A DNA stretch of 64,000 bases from Dromiciops gliroides (Eukaryota > Chordata > Mammalia > Microbiotheria > Microbiotheriidae). The notes under the pieces are model-generated. The model saw only the letters and a list, made by a program, of their open reading frames with translations, was not told the origin of the DNA and made no database searches. Shown one piece after another: positions 23,091-34,112 of the stretch. Where the stretch lies: positions 456,179,330-456,243,329 of the forward strand of contig NC_057861.1 of NCBI RefSeq assembly GCF_019393635.1, in the 5' to 3' direction. The position numbers and the translations under genes are program-made. How positions within the stretch are numbered: the first letter of the stretch is position 1; the number at the start of each line of letters is the position of its first letter.

Positions 23091-24064
23091 CAGAAGAGCA
23101 ATCAAACAGTTAACAAAAATAAGCATTGTAGTAAAAGCTATCAAGAAAGAAATCAAAACAATAGTCAGATAATACAGAGAAAATTACAGAAAATCTCTGC
23201 AAAGTAGCAAATTCCCTGAAAAAGAAAATGGTAGATTTAGAATTCAAAATTACAGAATCAAAAGCGGCAGGTGCGGGGAGGGGGGAGTTCGGAGGGGGAG
23301 AGAATGACAGAAGAAAATCAAAGGATAAAATGTTGAAAAAAATGTGTAATCACAATTAGCTAAGGAAATTGACCCTCAAGGAAGACTTTGTAGAGGGCAA
23401 GAACAGGACATTTCTTTTCACATTGCTTTGGTCCCAAACAGCATCATTCCATAGCAGAGAATTTTTGGCTTATATGTTCCACAGTGTTTGAGCATCATCA
23501 GGTGATGGTGACATCATCAGGTGAGAGGTCCTACTGGTAGGTCAGGCTTTAAAAATGGCATAAAACAGACAAAATTTAAAAAAATACAGTCAGAGTAGGG
23601 AGATAGGATGACCATATAGATGGCTATAGCCATGGTATTTCTGAAATTTAGTGCTACATCTAGACCATGGTGACTTCAGAACTAAGGCAAGAGCTTTCAT
23701 CCATTCTGCAACCTTTCCCAAGACAGTTGTGGGAAAGATGCTCCAAAGAAGTATAGAGGTACCATGTTTTGTTTTGTTTTTACTTGCATTCCTTGTTCTT
23801 ATCACAAAGGATAACCAATGGGAAGAGCTTAAGTACTTGTTGACTGACTGATGTTCTAGAGTGTCAGAGGAATTAAAGAGGAGTTAGGTTATAACTTCAC
23901 TAAAGGGTAGGTATTTGTATTACTTGATTCATTTCCTCATTAATTATGTTCTCATGTCTTAAATGATTTTGCTGTTGAAGTCATAGATCATTGATATGAT
24001 CTGGCAACAGAGTAATGTGACAGATGAGGACTCAAACTGTGAGTTAGATATGGTGATAGCTTTG
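23091..24064. other. Unassigned sequence
   Basis: No recognised gene. A small direct repeat of gacatcatcaggtgagag/catcatcaggtgatgg occurs near 23492-23528. A G-rich patch lies near 23270-23300. Confidence 0.5.
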
Positions 24065-24645
24065 TCTAATGCATGGAGTGCCCAACTTGGAGTCAGGAAG
24101 GCCTCAGTTTGTATCTTGACTCAGATACCTACAACCTGTGTGAAGAAGGGAAATTTGTTTAATGTCTCTCAGCCTCATTTTCTTCATCTCTAAAATGGGA
24201 AAAATAAGAACATCAACTTCACAGGATTCTAATGAGGATCAAATGAGATATTATATTTAAAGATCTTTGTACACCCTAAAGTTTTATATAATTTCTAGCT
24301 ATTATGTTAATTACCACAAAACAGCCATTCTGAATGTGAGTATGTAAATGACGCTACAAATGCACAGATATAATACAAGTATAATAAGTTTTCTAGGGAA
24401 AAACACCATGAAACAGAATACTTAAATATTATACTTAAGAAAATCTAATGAAAAAAATTGCAGAGTCCTGTATTTGGAATCAAAGGAGTTGGGGTCTTTT
24501 AATTTAAATCCTGGCTCTTCCACTTACTATCAGTGTGGCTATGGGCAAGTCACTTAATTGGGCATCAGTGCCTCAGATATACAGTGAATGGAGATGTATG
24601 AAATCTCATGTCCCTTTCAGATATACATAAAATCCTATGATCAGA
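24065..24645 (+). repeat. Two successive MIR/THER-type SINEs
   Basis: The first (about 24065-24305) runs from gcccaacttggagtcaggaa through cctcattttcttcatctcta to caggattctaatgaggatca. The second (about 24460-24645) carries ggctcttccacttactatca and ggctatgggcaagtcactta. Confidence 0.75.
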
Positions 24646-25120
24646 GGGGAGGGGGGGTTCTCTTCCAACTCCAATTATAGTACTACTCTATAGAACATGT
24701 ATACCAACACCAAGAAACCTCAAGTTTAACTAACTAAGAGGCATTATTGTTAAATTTCACAACTTAACATTAAACAACAAATATTGTAGTCATCCAGGGA
24801 GAAGCTCTTCAAACAGTAAGAAAAAACAGTCAAATAATCAAAAATTGAATCCTTGCTTATAAGAATGAAAGGGAAATTTGGAATATAAGATTACAAAAAG
24901 TAAAAATAATTTATCCTATAAACTTAAGTTTAATCAATGAAAAAATATGCACTTGCAGGAAGAGGGAGACATTTGAGTCAATAGAAATCAAAAGTAAAAA
25001 CAAATTATTTGACAAGAAATTCATCAAATAAATGAAAAATAAGATACTCATGTACAAATAGTAAAAAAATAAATGCTATGTTCTTCTAATGTTACAAAAG
25101 GTTATTCTTTTTTTAAAAAA
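24646..25120. other. A-rich unassigned sequence
   Basis: No gene or confident repeat was seen. The plus strand is strongly A-rich. Confidence 0.45.
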
Positions 25121-25131
25121 ATTCACCTTGG

Positions 25132-25243
25132 GATAGAGCACTGGCCCTGGAGTCAGGAGTACCTGAGTTCAAATCCGGCCTCAGACACTTAACACTTACT
25201 AGCTGTGTGACCCTGGGCAAGTCACTTAACTCCAACTGCCTCA

Positions 25244-25277
<34 letters not shown>
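25132..25277 (+). mobile_element. 5'-truncated SINE with a long A tail
   Basis: It starts inside the head (gatagagcactggccctgga) and ends ccaactgcctcact with about 33 A residues. The duplication attcaccttgg lies at 25121-25131 and 25278-25288. The long pure A tail suggests a fairly recent insertion. Confidence 0.9.
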
Positions 25278-25280
<3 letters not shown>

Positions 25281-25288
25281 CACCTTGG

Positions 25289-25827
25289 TTAATGTTCACT
25301 CTGGGAATAAAGAGAAAGAATAGCAAAGTGGGTCAAAAGATTAAAAAAACAACTTTGGACTAGAAATCATGATACTTTATTAATGGAGTAACACTTGGAA
25401 ATGTGGAAATATAAAGAGAAAGGACCTTTGAATGAGGAGATCAGAAGTAGAGAGATTATATAGATTCCAAGATGCATTTCAGAATATCTTATCATAAGCA
25501 AAGAGATATTGCCCAATAGATAAGTAGTCAAAGTAAATAAATAAGACTGGATAAAGACATACAAAAATCAATAATAAAATAAAATTATTATTTAAATAAT
25601 TCTGAAGTGTCACCTCATATGCATCAAAATGACAAAGTAGATAGAAAATTTTAAAAATTTAAATGCTAAGGATGTTGCATATACCAGCTGTGTCAGAGAG
25701 GTACATTGAAACACCATTGGTGGATCTATTAATTGGTCCATTTATTCTAGCAAACAATTCGTAATTTTCCAAGAAAAGTCACTAAACCCTTTATGTTCGT
25801 TACATAAAACCTGGCTCTGCATTTTAG
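25289..25827. other. Unassigned AT-rich sequence
   Basis: No recognised gene or confident repeat. Confidence 0.45.
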
Positions 25828-25831
25828 GCAG

Positions 25832-26343
25832 TGTGATAAAATAATGGGATTTAGCAGATACTCAAAGGCCCAACTGGAAAGAAGTTTAAATTGATTGAAT
25901 TAAGTGAGAGTGATTAACTGCTGATTAGCCTACTTCAAGTTAACTAGATTGTAATCACACCTGGCTGGCCCTTAAGAAAGTATTGTTCTCAGGAGCTAAG
26001 GATTTTGAACTCAACTTGAGAACACCTTTAAGTCCAGTGAACCAATGGATTTGAATGACCCATACCAATCAGCTTGAAGCAGTGTGTAAGGACCGCCTAT
26101 GCTCCAGATCTATAAAAAGCTTCCATACTCAGTTTGGGAGCAGTTCATGATTGAACCAGGCTTGTGGTGGAGGACTTGAGGAAGAACCAAACCAGGCTGG
26201 AACTCTAGGCTAGATAGGCCTTTTCTTAACTTTCTGAACTCCACATGAATACCTGGTATGCTTTAATAAATGCTTAATGCCCAAAGACTGTTGCTAAAGC
26301 TTCTAATTTAAGGCAACCACACATTTAGATTTTAAAAGACACA
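25832..26343 (+). mobile_element. Solo LTR, family A (copy 1)
   Basis: It starts tgtgataaaataatgggat and ends ttttaaaagacaca, about 512 bp, with a 4-bp duplication gcag at 25828-25831 and 26344-26347. It contains a TATA-like tctataaaaagc near 26110 and aataaatgc near 26264. Its ends and much of its text match the LTR at 62514-63063. The element interior has been lost, so it is a fossil with no coding capacity. Confidence 0.8.
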
Positions 26344-26369
26344 GCAGGGACTACTTACTACTTAAGAAA

Positions 26370-26762
26370 ATGTTTACTTTATCTTATTCCTAAACATAAA
26401 TATGTGTTGCATTTTAGCAAGAGGGTTTTTTTTTACATCCTGATATTATCATATGACTCTATTAATTTTAGTTATTAATATGGTCTGTTAGGTTTATAGT
26501 TTTCCTAATATTGAACTAATCATGCATTCTTTGTATAAGTGCAATCTGGTCATAGTTATATGATGCTTTTTTATATACCATTGTAGCATCTTTGCTAATA
26601 TTTTATTTTTAAATATTTAAATTGATATTCATTAGGGATATAGTCATTTCTGCTATAACCCTTTTCAAAAACTGGAATTTGTTCCAGTGAGATTGATCTA
26701 TTAAGGAACATTTTTAGTATAATTCAAATTTCAAGTTTGCTTCTCATGGTTTTTTCTTTAAG
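26370..26762 (-). mobile_element. L1 ORF2 fragment
   Basis: The AT-rich plus-strand text (catgcattctttgtataagt, gtagcatctttgctaatatt, tattcattagggatatagtc) resembles antisense L1 reverse transcriptase. It is old and has no open frame. It is the sequence beside which the EIF1AD retrocopy landed. Confidence 0.55.
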
Positions 26763-26830
26763 AAACAGCAAGAGATTGGATTGGCGAGGTCTGTAGGAGA
26801 CAGTGGCCAGCAGGAAACCCTGGACCCAGC

Positions 26831-27436
26831 ATGTCCCAGGCCACTAAGCGGAAGCACGTGGTGCAGGAGGTGCTCCAGGAGCACATGGTGCCCTCGGACC
26901 AGCAGCAGATCGTGAGGGTTTTGAGGACCCTGGGCAACAACCTGCACAAGGTGGAGACAGCACAGGGGCAATGCTTCCTGGTCAGCATGCCCTCCAAGTA
27001 CCGCAAGAACATCTGGATCAAGAGAGGGGACTTTCTCATCGTGGACCCCATCGAGGAAGGGGAGAAGGTGAAGGCTGAGATCTCCTTTGTGCTCTTCAAG
27101 GACCACATCTGCTCCCTGCAGAAGGAGGGACTCTGGCCAGAAGCCTTCTCTGAGGTAGCGGAGGAACAAAGCAACAGCAGGAACAGACCATCTCAACCAG
27201 AACTTCCAGAAGAAGCGCAGTCTTCAGAAGAGGACAGTTCCGAGGACAACTCGGACCTCTTTGTTAACACCAATCGTGTGCAGTACCAGGAGAGCGAGGA
27301 GGAGAGCGAGGAGGAGAGCGAGGAGGAGAGCGAGGAGGAGGAGGAGAGCGAGGAGGAGGAGAGCGAGGAGGAGGAGAGCGAGGAGGAGGAGAGCGAGGAG
27401 GAGGAGAGCGAGGAGGAGAGCGAGGAGGAGGCCTGA
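26831..27436 (+). CDS. EIF1AD: EIF1AD-like retrogene: eIF1A-domain protein with expanded acidic tail
   Basis: EIF1AD is a small nuclear and cytoplasmic protein with an OB-fold related to translation factor eIF1A, and its cellular role is poorly defined. This frame is 201 codons and open from ATG to TGA. Residues 1-110 keep the family sequence almost unchanged: [11 protein letters not shown] at the start, [13 protein letters not shown] at 21-33, [20 protein letters not shown] at 51-70, [17 protein letters not shown] at 72-88 and [10 protein letters not shown] at 102-111. SDLFVNTNR (141-149) is the conserved element before the tail. From 153 the tail is nearly pure Ser/Glu (ESEEE repeats, about 48 residues). 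From memory the human protein is about 165 residues with a tail of about a dozen acidic residues, so the extra length is tail expansion. Several substitutions look like CpG decay (Cys at 48 and 94 where Arg is expected) and Val replaces Arg at 150. This suggests a copy no longer strictly constrained, although the frame is intact. The parent gene has introns and this copy has none. Upstream DNA is an L1 fragment with no obvious promoter, so expression is unknown. The call is secure; function is not. Confidence 0.88.
   Translation: MSQATKRKHVVQEVLQEHMVPSDQQQIVRVLRTLGNNLHKVETAQGQCFLVSMPSKYRKNIWIKRGDFLIVDPIEEGEKVKAEISFVLFKDHICSLQKEGLWPEAFSEVAEEQSNSRNRPSQPELPEEAQSSEEDSSEDNSDLFVNTNRVQYQESEEESEEESEEESEEEEESEEEESEEEESEEEESEEEESEEESEEEA
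27288..27433 (+). repeat. Coding GAGGAG(A)GC repeat encoding the Ser/Glu tail
   Basis: Nearly uninterrupted purine-rich 9- and 12-base units (gaggagagc, gaggaggagagc) within the EIF1AD-like frame. The unit length is a multiple of three, so gains and losses keep the frame. Confidence 0.9.
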
Positions 27437-27829
27437 GAGCCCAGCTCTGTGGATCCACCCCCTGGATGGGGATGAGGCAGGGCTCCCAGCTGAACTCGTA
27501 CTCGTCTCTGTCAGAGATTAAAGCCCTGGTGGGTTGAGAGAGAGTTGTGTATCCCCTTGTACTGCTGTGCCTAGTAAAGCGATTCCATTTTTGACATCTC
27601 ATTCCAGTGGAAAGGAGGGACCAAGGAATGGCTGGGTGCATGCTGGCCGAGCCTTGACCAGCCCCTAGGGCATTTCTGAATGGACCCCAGCAAAGGACAA
27701 CACCTATTTCCATCCCCATACTCCCATACCCCTGCCCTATCCCAGGCAGAAATGGACTCATAACTTAAACAAGGGAGGAAAAAATAAGGAGGGAATTTTA
27801 TTTAATATTAAGGGACTGGGGACCAAAAA
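27437..27829 (+). other. 3' UTR of the EIF1AD retrocopy
   Basis: GC-richer than the flanks and continuous with the coding region. An attaaa lies near 27517, and an A run precedes the right duplication. The mRNA end is placed just before that run, with an imperfect signal (aatatta) upstream. Confidence 0.75.
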
Positions 27830-27842
27830 AAACAGCAAGAGA

Positions 27843-28428
27843 AAACAGAAATGCACCACTTCACAATAACTCATAAGCTACAACCCTTCCAGTGCCCACT
27901 TCTAGAAGCAAACTTCAGGTCTCTGTCAAGGTAAAGTTTCATGTAGTATGTGCTATGGGTGGAGAATGGCTTGTCCCAACTATATTCCATTTCCCCATGG
28001 CCTCTGGACCAGAACTTTGGCCTGACCAACATGTTCATGCAGTACAGGGAGCAGGCTACACAATGACATTTATGCTACTTTTTTAATTAGGTTCCATTCT
28101 CTTTTTTTTTCATTCATATGTCACTGCTGAAGTTTTTAAGCAGTGCACCCTTAAGGCTATTTTGCTCATAACTCTGTGGTCTTTATTGCTCAATTTTGCA
28201 TAGTGCAGTCCTTTTGTGGAACATATACACAAAGCAGAACTGATTGTTCTGGTCTACATTTTTCTTTGTTTTGTTTCTTCCTGATTGATGCATCATGCCC
28301 ATATTTATAACATAGAAGGAATTTGGTAGGATGCTTTCTTTGACTGTTTTTTACGAGTAGTTTATACAATGTTGAACTTGATTGTTCCTTGAATGTTTAA
28401 TAAAATATGATTGCAAATCAGTCTATTC
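27843..28428 (+). other. Unassigned sequence resembling an mRNA 3' UTR
   Basis: T-rich sequence with no repeat I recognise, ending in gaatgtttaataaaatatga near 28393, a canonical polyadenylation signal. It sits between the EIF1AD retrocopy and an antisense L1. It may be the tail of another, older retrocopy, or plain host DNA. Confidence 0.35.
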
Positions 28429-28429
28429 T

Positions 28430-30112
28430 CTAGATTGTTTTTTTTGAAAATTTAATTATGGTTTGTTTAATTTCTTTTTCTTGGATTGTGTTATTTAAAT
28501 TATGTCTGTTGGATTATACTCAGTTTTACCAACTAAGTTATTCTTGCTTATACGTCTTTATCATTTGCTTTTTGGAATATGATATTCTAAACTCTTCTCT
28601 TCTTTTTTTGTGGTAGCAATAGAGTCTTGTGTGATCCTAAATGTAACTCTTTAGTACCTCAATTCTATGTTTCTGACTACTTGCTGTAATTTTTTTTATT
28701 TGGCCTGGATTTTGGCTATTATGTTATGGGGAGGTCTCATTGTGAGGTTTCTTTCAGGAGGTGACTCATTTTCCTTCTGAAATTCTTTCAGAAAATGTAT
28801 TCGATTTTCACTTCACCTTTTGGTTCTAATAGGCCAGGGCAGTTTTTTTATTCATGATCTCTTGAAATCTTATATCCAGAAATTTGTTGTTATTATTGTG
28901 ATTTTCAGGCAGTCCAATGAGTCATATATTTTCTTTTATTGACTTTTTTCCAGATTAGTTTTTTTTTTTGGTTAGTAATAGAAAATATCTTACATATTTG
29001 GTAATTCTGGTCATTCTTATTATCTCACACTCACCAATTTTTTTTTGGTTCATTCTAATTAGATAAGGTTTTGTATCTCTTGAACCATTTATTCTCCTTC
29101 CAAGTCTTTCTTCTAGAACTCCAATTTGATTTCTAATTATTACCTCTGTAATTCATTCCATCATAAAATAATTCTTTCAAACTCACTTCATTTATTCCCC
29201 AAATTTTAGCACAGACCAATCCATGGTTTTTTTTTTGAAGCTTTGCTTATAGATATTATAGAATCAGTCTCTTCTTCTGGGTTTATGTTTTATATATAAC
29301 TTTGGATCCATAGTATTTCTTTATCATTAGTATCTCGTCAATTTATTTTCCACCCTTATTTCCTGAATTGAGACTTTGTGTCAGGGCTACATCCTTTATA
29401 CTTTCAGAGGGAATGGGGCCTTGTTTGGTCCTAACATGTATTATTCTAAGTCCTGATTTTCTTTCATTCAATTACTGAGTACATGTTCCTCAAGGACCTC
29501 AGGAGCATCTTCGACCAGCAAGCTGAAAGCTTTCAGCACTGTAAGGTGTCTTGGGCAGGGTCAGAGCCTTGCATACTTACAGCCCTGGTTCCAGGTCTGT
29601 ATGACACAATTGCAGACTCACTCCCACAAAATACTCTAGTAAAATGCTGCTAGCCCCAGATCTCATAAGCACTGTAGAAAGTTCCCCTGATTTAGCACAA
29701 TAGAATGTCAGACTCCCTTCTGATGCAAGCTCCCTGCCCCAGTACAAAGCTGCAGGTCCATTGAAATCTGTATAGAAGGTTCCAAGACCCCAGTTTGAGG
29801 TGAGAGTAATCTGCAGGTTGGACCCTGATCTGTGTTCCCTGCACTTGACACATAGCTGTAGGCCCTAGACCTAGTCCAAAGGTTCAAAGGCACAGGCTTT
29901 CCTATGTGGCTTCTTTCCCAAAAGCCTGCATGCCTCTAGCTATTTCCTTATACTGATAATGGTCCAGGAAAAGTCACCCACTGTACTTTCTGCCTGGATT
30001 TCTTTCTAGATCACCACTCAATCTGGTGTTCTTCCTTGATCTTTGCTGGAGCATTTATGTGAAAGCAGGGTTGTATGTCTACCTCTCATTCTGCCATCTT
30101 TGTGGGTGTCCC
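28430..30112 (-). mobile_element. L1/HAL1-type 5' half, antisense and degraded
   Basis: Read on the minus strand it begins gtgggacacccacaaagatg (an L1-type 5' leader, near 30112) and runs through a long leader into an ORF1 relic around 28550-28950. The motif order PPHNIIAKIQ ... FRITQDS matches the ORF1 C-terminal domain of the L1 copy at 8.4 kb. Many stops and frameshifts interrupt it. No ORF2 or 3' end follows. Confidence 0.7.
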
Positions 30113-30489
30113 ACATTTTTCTTTTCAGCTCAGAAATATTCATAAAATACCTCTTTGTACAGGGTAAGGCACTTAGTGGGGGGGGGGGACTCTTGGTGCC
30201 TTAGAACAGAACAGAGCTTTCTCTGCTGAGGAGTGACCCAGGACTTCCTCCTATCTTTCTCACCTTCTCCTTGCTTTCCTACTAGCTTCTTCCTTTGCCT
30301 AGCCCTATTCCCTAACTCTAGGAGGTGTTTCACAGTGTCTCACCGATTCTTTCCTCCTTCAGGGAGATCTGGATCATTTCATTACACAGATGATATGGGC
30401 CTAGGGTTCTGCTGTCCCAAGTGGCATTTCCAGTATTTGTCTTCTATGTGCAGATGTCATTTTGACTATCCTCTTCTGAAAGAGATGGT
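30113..30489. other. Unassigned sequence
   Basis: No recognised gene or repeat. A 10-base G run lies near 30179. Confidence 0.45.
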
Positions 30490-30765
30490 TTAATGAATCA
30501 ACAAGCATTTATAAGAACCTTCTATGTAACAGGCAATTGTGCTAAGTACTAGAGACAGAAAGGCAAAGAATGAGACAATCCTCACTCTCAAAGAGTTTGC
30601 ATTCTATTGGGATGTAACTGTACATCTAAGTATATACAGAGAAGATATAAGATAATATGTGTGTCGGGGTGGGGGGGTGGGGGGTGGGGAGGGAGGTAAT
30701 GAAGGCCCACTAGCAATTGTAGAATCAGGAAAGATCCAGGAAAGGAGATCCAGAATCTGCCAGTT
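30490..30765 (+). repeat. Unassigned interspersed repeat copy plus G-rich tract
   Basis: aatcaacaagcatttataag, attgtgctaagtactagag and ctcaaagagtttgcattcta in that order match copies near 1000, 36100 and 61980. A (TG/GGGG)-rich tract at about 30658-30695 interrupts it. Confidence 0.6.
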
Positions 30766-30819
30766 AGGCTTATCAATGTGGTCTTTAAAATTTTCTTTAG
30801 CTGTCATAAAAAAAATTAT

Positions 30820-31870
30820 CACAATAAAATTACTCAGAATCTCACAATTGGAAGGCTATTCAGACCAACCCATGCCTAAATGGGCATCACCCCTACAACA
30901 TAGCTGAAAAGTGGTCAGCCAAATGTGAAGGGGAACCCGCTACCACCCAAGATAGTTCATTTCATTCTTGGATGGCCCTAACTATTAGCAAGGACTTTCT
31001 TTTTCTTTACCTAAATTTGCTTTCTTGCCTAAATTTACTTCTTATCAACTTCCTCACATTGCTCTCAGGTCTACCCTCTGGTGCTCACAATACACCCACT
31101 CCTTCTACATGCTAACCCCTAGAAGACTCAAGGATAGTTGCCAGGTCCTCCCCTCCTACACCTTCTCATTTCCAGTCTAAACCTCACTAGTTCACTCTAC
31201 ACGTTTCTTTGTGGCATGAACTTGAGGGCCTTCACCTTGCCAGTGTCATTCCTAAAATGTGATTGCACAGAATTAAACACAGTATTTCAAATGTGGTTTG
31301 ACCAAGCTAAGTTCCCATTCTCTTTCTCAACCACTGTATCACCCTGCTGGCTCATCTTATGTTTACATTCCACTAAAACCTTATTTTTCTTCAAAAAAAG
31401 TTAGCTAATTTTGCTTCCTCATCTTGTACTTTTGAAGCTGATTTTATTAACCTAATTATAAACCTTTATATTTAAGATCACAAAATTTCTTTGTATTATA
31501 TTTGGCCCAATGTTTCAGCCTGCCCAGATGTTTTGGAACCCTGATTTTGTTATCCAGTGTGTTAGATATCCCTCCCATGTTTATGTCATTGGAAAACTGG
31601 ATAAGTAGGCCAACAATGCCTTCACCTAAGATATTGATAAAAATATTAAACCACATAGGTCCATATCTCTTCATCTTTTCCACTAGAATATCTCCAGAGA
31701 TTTTTATCTAATACTTTGATAAAGTAAAAGTTAAACCATATCTGAAGCATTGCCATGATCTAGCAGTTTAGTAACCCTGCCAAAAAAGGAAATAAGCTAG
31801 TTTGGCATGACCTGTACTTGATGAAACCATGCTGACTCTTGAGAACAGATTGGTATCTATTTACTCAGGA
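30820..31870 (-). mobile_element. L3/CR1-type LINE with 3' region and reverse-transcriptase remnant
   Basis: The plus strand carries antisense L3 text (gaaaagtggtcagccaaatg, ggaacccgctaccacccaag, ttctcaggtctaccctctgg-like, aatgtggtttgaccaagcta). On the minus strand at 31456-31683, GPMWFNIFINILGEG followed by LIQFSNDIN and NKIRVPKHLGRLKHWAKYN resembles the CR1/L3 reverse transcriptase between the DLD and W.. motifs. The catalytic aspartates are lost (SNDI in place of ADDT). It is the longest L3 copy in the window. Confidence 0.75.
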
Positions 31871-33133
31871 GGCAAGAGAATTAAAGCTTTGCTTTAAGTA
31901 AAAATGAAATGTGTCGATATAAGAAGGGGGGCCCAAAAAGGAGATAATTCATCTAAAATGTACTTGGAGAAAATTCAGTTCCCACAGGCTTCTAATCACT
32001 GCTTCCTGGAAGCTCATTGTCCTATGAAGAGAAAGAGGGCAAATGCCTTTATGAACATGCTTTTTATTTTGACATTTATGTGAGCAACAACAATGAAACC
32101 TAGCAAATTTTGTTCTTAGGAAAAAATGTTCCTTTTAACTTTTGTGAGGCTTGGATAAGAAAAAAAAGCCCTAACAATTTGTATTTCTTCCAGGACACAT
32201 TCGAGATGCAGAAAATTATGACCAGGGCACATTGGCCTGGTGATTATTGCTTTTTAAATCTACCTTGGAATTATATGAAAGTAAACACTTCTGTGTTCAT
32301 GTACCATATTTTATGACAATTCCTAAAGTGCTCATCTATTTCCTTCTTAGTTCAATATCCCTCAAACTCTTAAGGAAAATTTCAACCCAACGTAATCATT
32401 GGCTCAAAGGGACATTCATGAGGCACTGTCCTTATTGGTGGAGATTGATTATTCAGTGTTCCATACCCACATGAGGAATGGGATTGGTGAAAGTTAAAGA
32501 GAAGATCCTAGTTTTCTGACTTTGAGCTTAAAGAGAAGATCTATAGTTCCAACCTCCCTTCAACCTGAAGGTAGAAAAAGATGCTAGGAAGAAGCTGACG
32601 TGTAGAAAAGCCATCGTTTTGATTCCCTCTATAAATAAAATACAAAATTGGATATTTACAGATATAGCATCAGATAGAATAAATAAGATCACAGGTCCAT
32701 GATAGTCGCTTTCCATAACTATTTATGATTCATGGAATATGTATCCTTTTACATGCACTAGCCTAATCCATGCCATGCTTTAGTAATAGTATAGTTTAGT
32801 GGTTCCAAATATCTCTCTTGGTTGTCAGTATCTAAAAATAGTCCCTAAAAAGTCTCCATGAAAAGTATCAAATAAGGGAACCTCTCTCAGGAAAGAGGCA
32901 TTGGTCTTTCACCTGAGAACATAAATCATTTTCTTTTAGGTTACATATACTTTTTTCTTCCTAAGGATATTCAGAAGGGACCTTAACCATTAAACTACCA
33001 AGGGTTGGGGAATCCTTACTTTCTACCAAAAATCATTGTTCTTTCTCTTCTCACAACAGAAGCTATTCCCAATCCACAGTCCTGTCTCTTATTTCTTAAT
33101 GACTCCTCAAAACAATAAAACAAAATTACTCTT
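31871..33133. other. Unassigned AT-rich sequence
   Basis: About 1.26 kb with no gene or confident repeat. Confidence 0.5.
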
Positions 33134-33146
33134 GAGTCAAAGCCTG

Positions 33147-33292
33147 GGGGCAGCTAGGTGGCTCAGTGGATAGAGCAATGATCCTGGATTCAGGAGGACC
33201 TGAGTTCAAATCCAACCTCAGACACTTGACATTTTCTAGCTGTGTGACCCTGGACAAGTCACTTAACCCTCATTGCCCCCCCCAAAAGAAAA
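33147..33292 (+). mobile_element. tRNA-derived SINE (WSINE1-like)
   Basis: Full-length, of the cctcattgcc subtype. The duplication gagtcaaagcctg at 33134-33146 matches gagtcaaagcttg at 33293-33305 with one mismatch. Confidence 0.92.
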
Positions 33293-33373
33293 GAGTCAAA
33301 GCTTGGTTGTATCAATGAGATTTTATCTCTCGATTTAAAGTATTACCATGGGAACATTAAGAGTAAGAGAGAA

Positions 33374-33498
33374 GGGGCAGCTAGGTGGTGCAGTGGATAA
33401 AACACTGGCCCTGGATTCAGAAGGACCTCAGACACTTGACACTTGCTAGCTGTGTGACCCTGGGCGAGTCACCTAACCCTCATTGCCCCTCAAAAAGT
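33374..33498 (+). mobile_element. SINE with an internal deletion
   Basis: The head (ggggcagctaggtggtgcag) and end (cctcattgcccct) are present. About 18 bases around the usual gagttcaaat box are missing: aaggacctcagacacttgac joins directly. The loss removes the B-box-like promoter part. Confidence 0.88.
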
Positions 33499-33538
33499 GA
33501 GAAAGATGGCCCTTAAAACATACTTCATGTATCCACAA

Positions 33539-34112
33539 AAGAGAAAAAAGACCTATTTTTACAAAAAATATTTATAGCAGCTCTTTTTGTGGTGGCTAAG
33601 AATTGGAAATCAAAGGAATGCCCATCAAGTGGGGAATAGCTAAATAAACTGTGGTATATGATTGTGATGGAATATTATTGTGCTATAAGAAATGACAAGC
33701 AAGATGATTTCAGAAAAGCCTGGAAAGACTTATATGAACTGATGTATAGTGAAGTGAGCAGAACCAGGAAAACATTGTGCAGTAACAGCAATGAAGAACT
33801 GTGAATGACAACTATTCTCAGCAATATAATGATCCAAGACAATCCCAGAGGATTAATGATGAAGCATACTATCCACCTCTGGAGAAAACTGATATTAATT
33901 AAACACAATCTGAAGCATGCTACTTCCACTTTCTTTCATTTTTTCTTTTATTCACGTTTTCTTATACAAAATGAATATGGTAATGTTTTACATAATTGCA
34001 CATGTATAACTTATATCTGATTGCTTACCACCTCAGGGAGGGGATAGAGGAGTGAAGGGGGGATAGAATTTGGAACTCAAAACTTTAAGTAAAAAAGTTT
34101 ATTTAAAAAAAA
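33539..34112 (+). mobile_element. L1 3' end fragment
   Basis: It starts gacctatttttacaaaaaa and carries tatttatagcagctcttttt, ggaatgcccatcaagtgggg and gtgctataagaaatgacaag. It ends with an A-rich tail near 34112. It is 5'-truncated, as is usual for L1. Confidence 0.85.

Larger units (their letters stand above)
26763..27842 (+). mobile_element. Processed EIF1AD retrocopy with target duplication
   Basis: The 13-bp duplication aaacagcaagaga lies at 26763-26775 and 27830-27842. Between the copies lie about 55 bp of GC-rich 5' UTR, an uninterrupted coding region, about 390 bp of 3' UTR and a short A run before the right duplication. No introns are present, and the structure fits LINE-mediated copying of a spliced mRNA. 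Confidence 0.9.

Noticed and set aside
27261-27521. Arg-rich plus-strand frame over the EIF1AD tail
   Set aside because: It is a shifted reading of the GAGGAG repeat; the EIF1AD frame explains the sequence.
27264-27761. Minus-strand Pro/Ser/Arg frame of 165 codons
   Set aside because: It is the antisense of the same purine repeat and the retrocopy 3' UTR.
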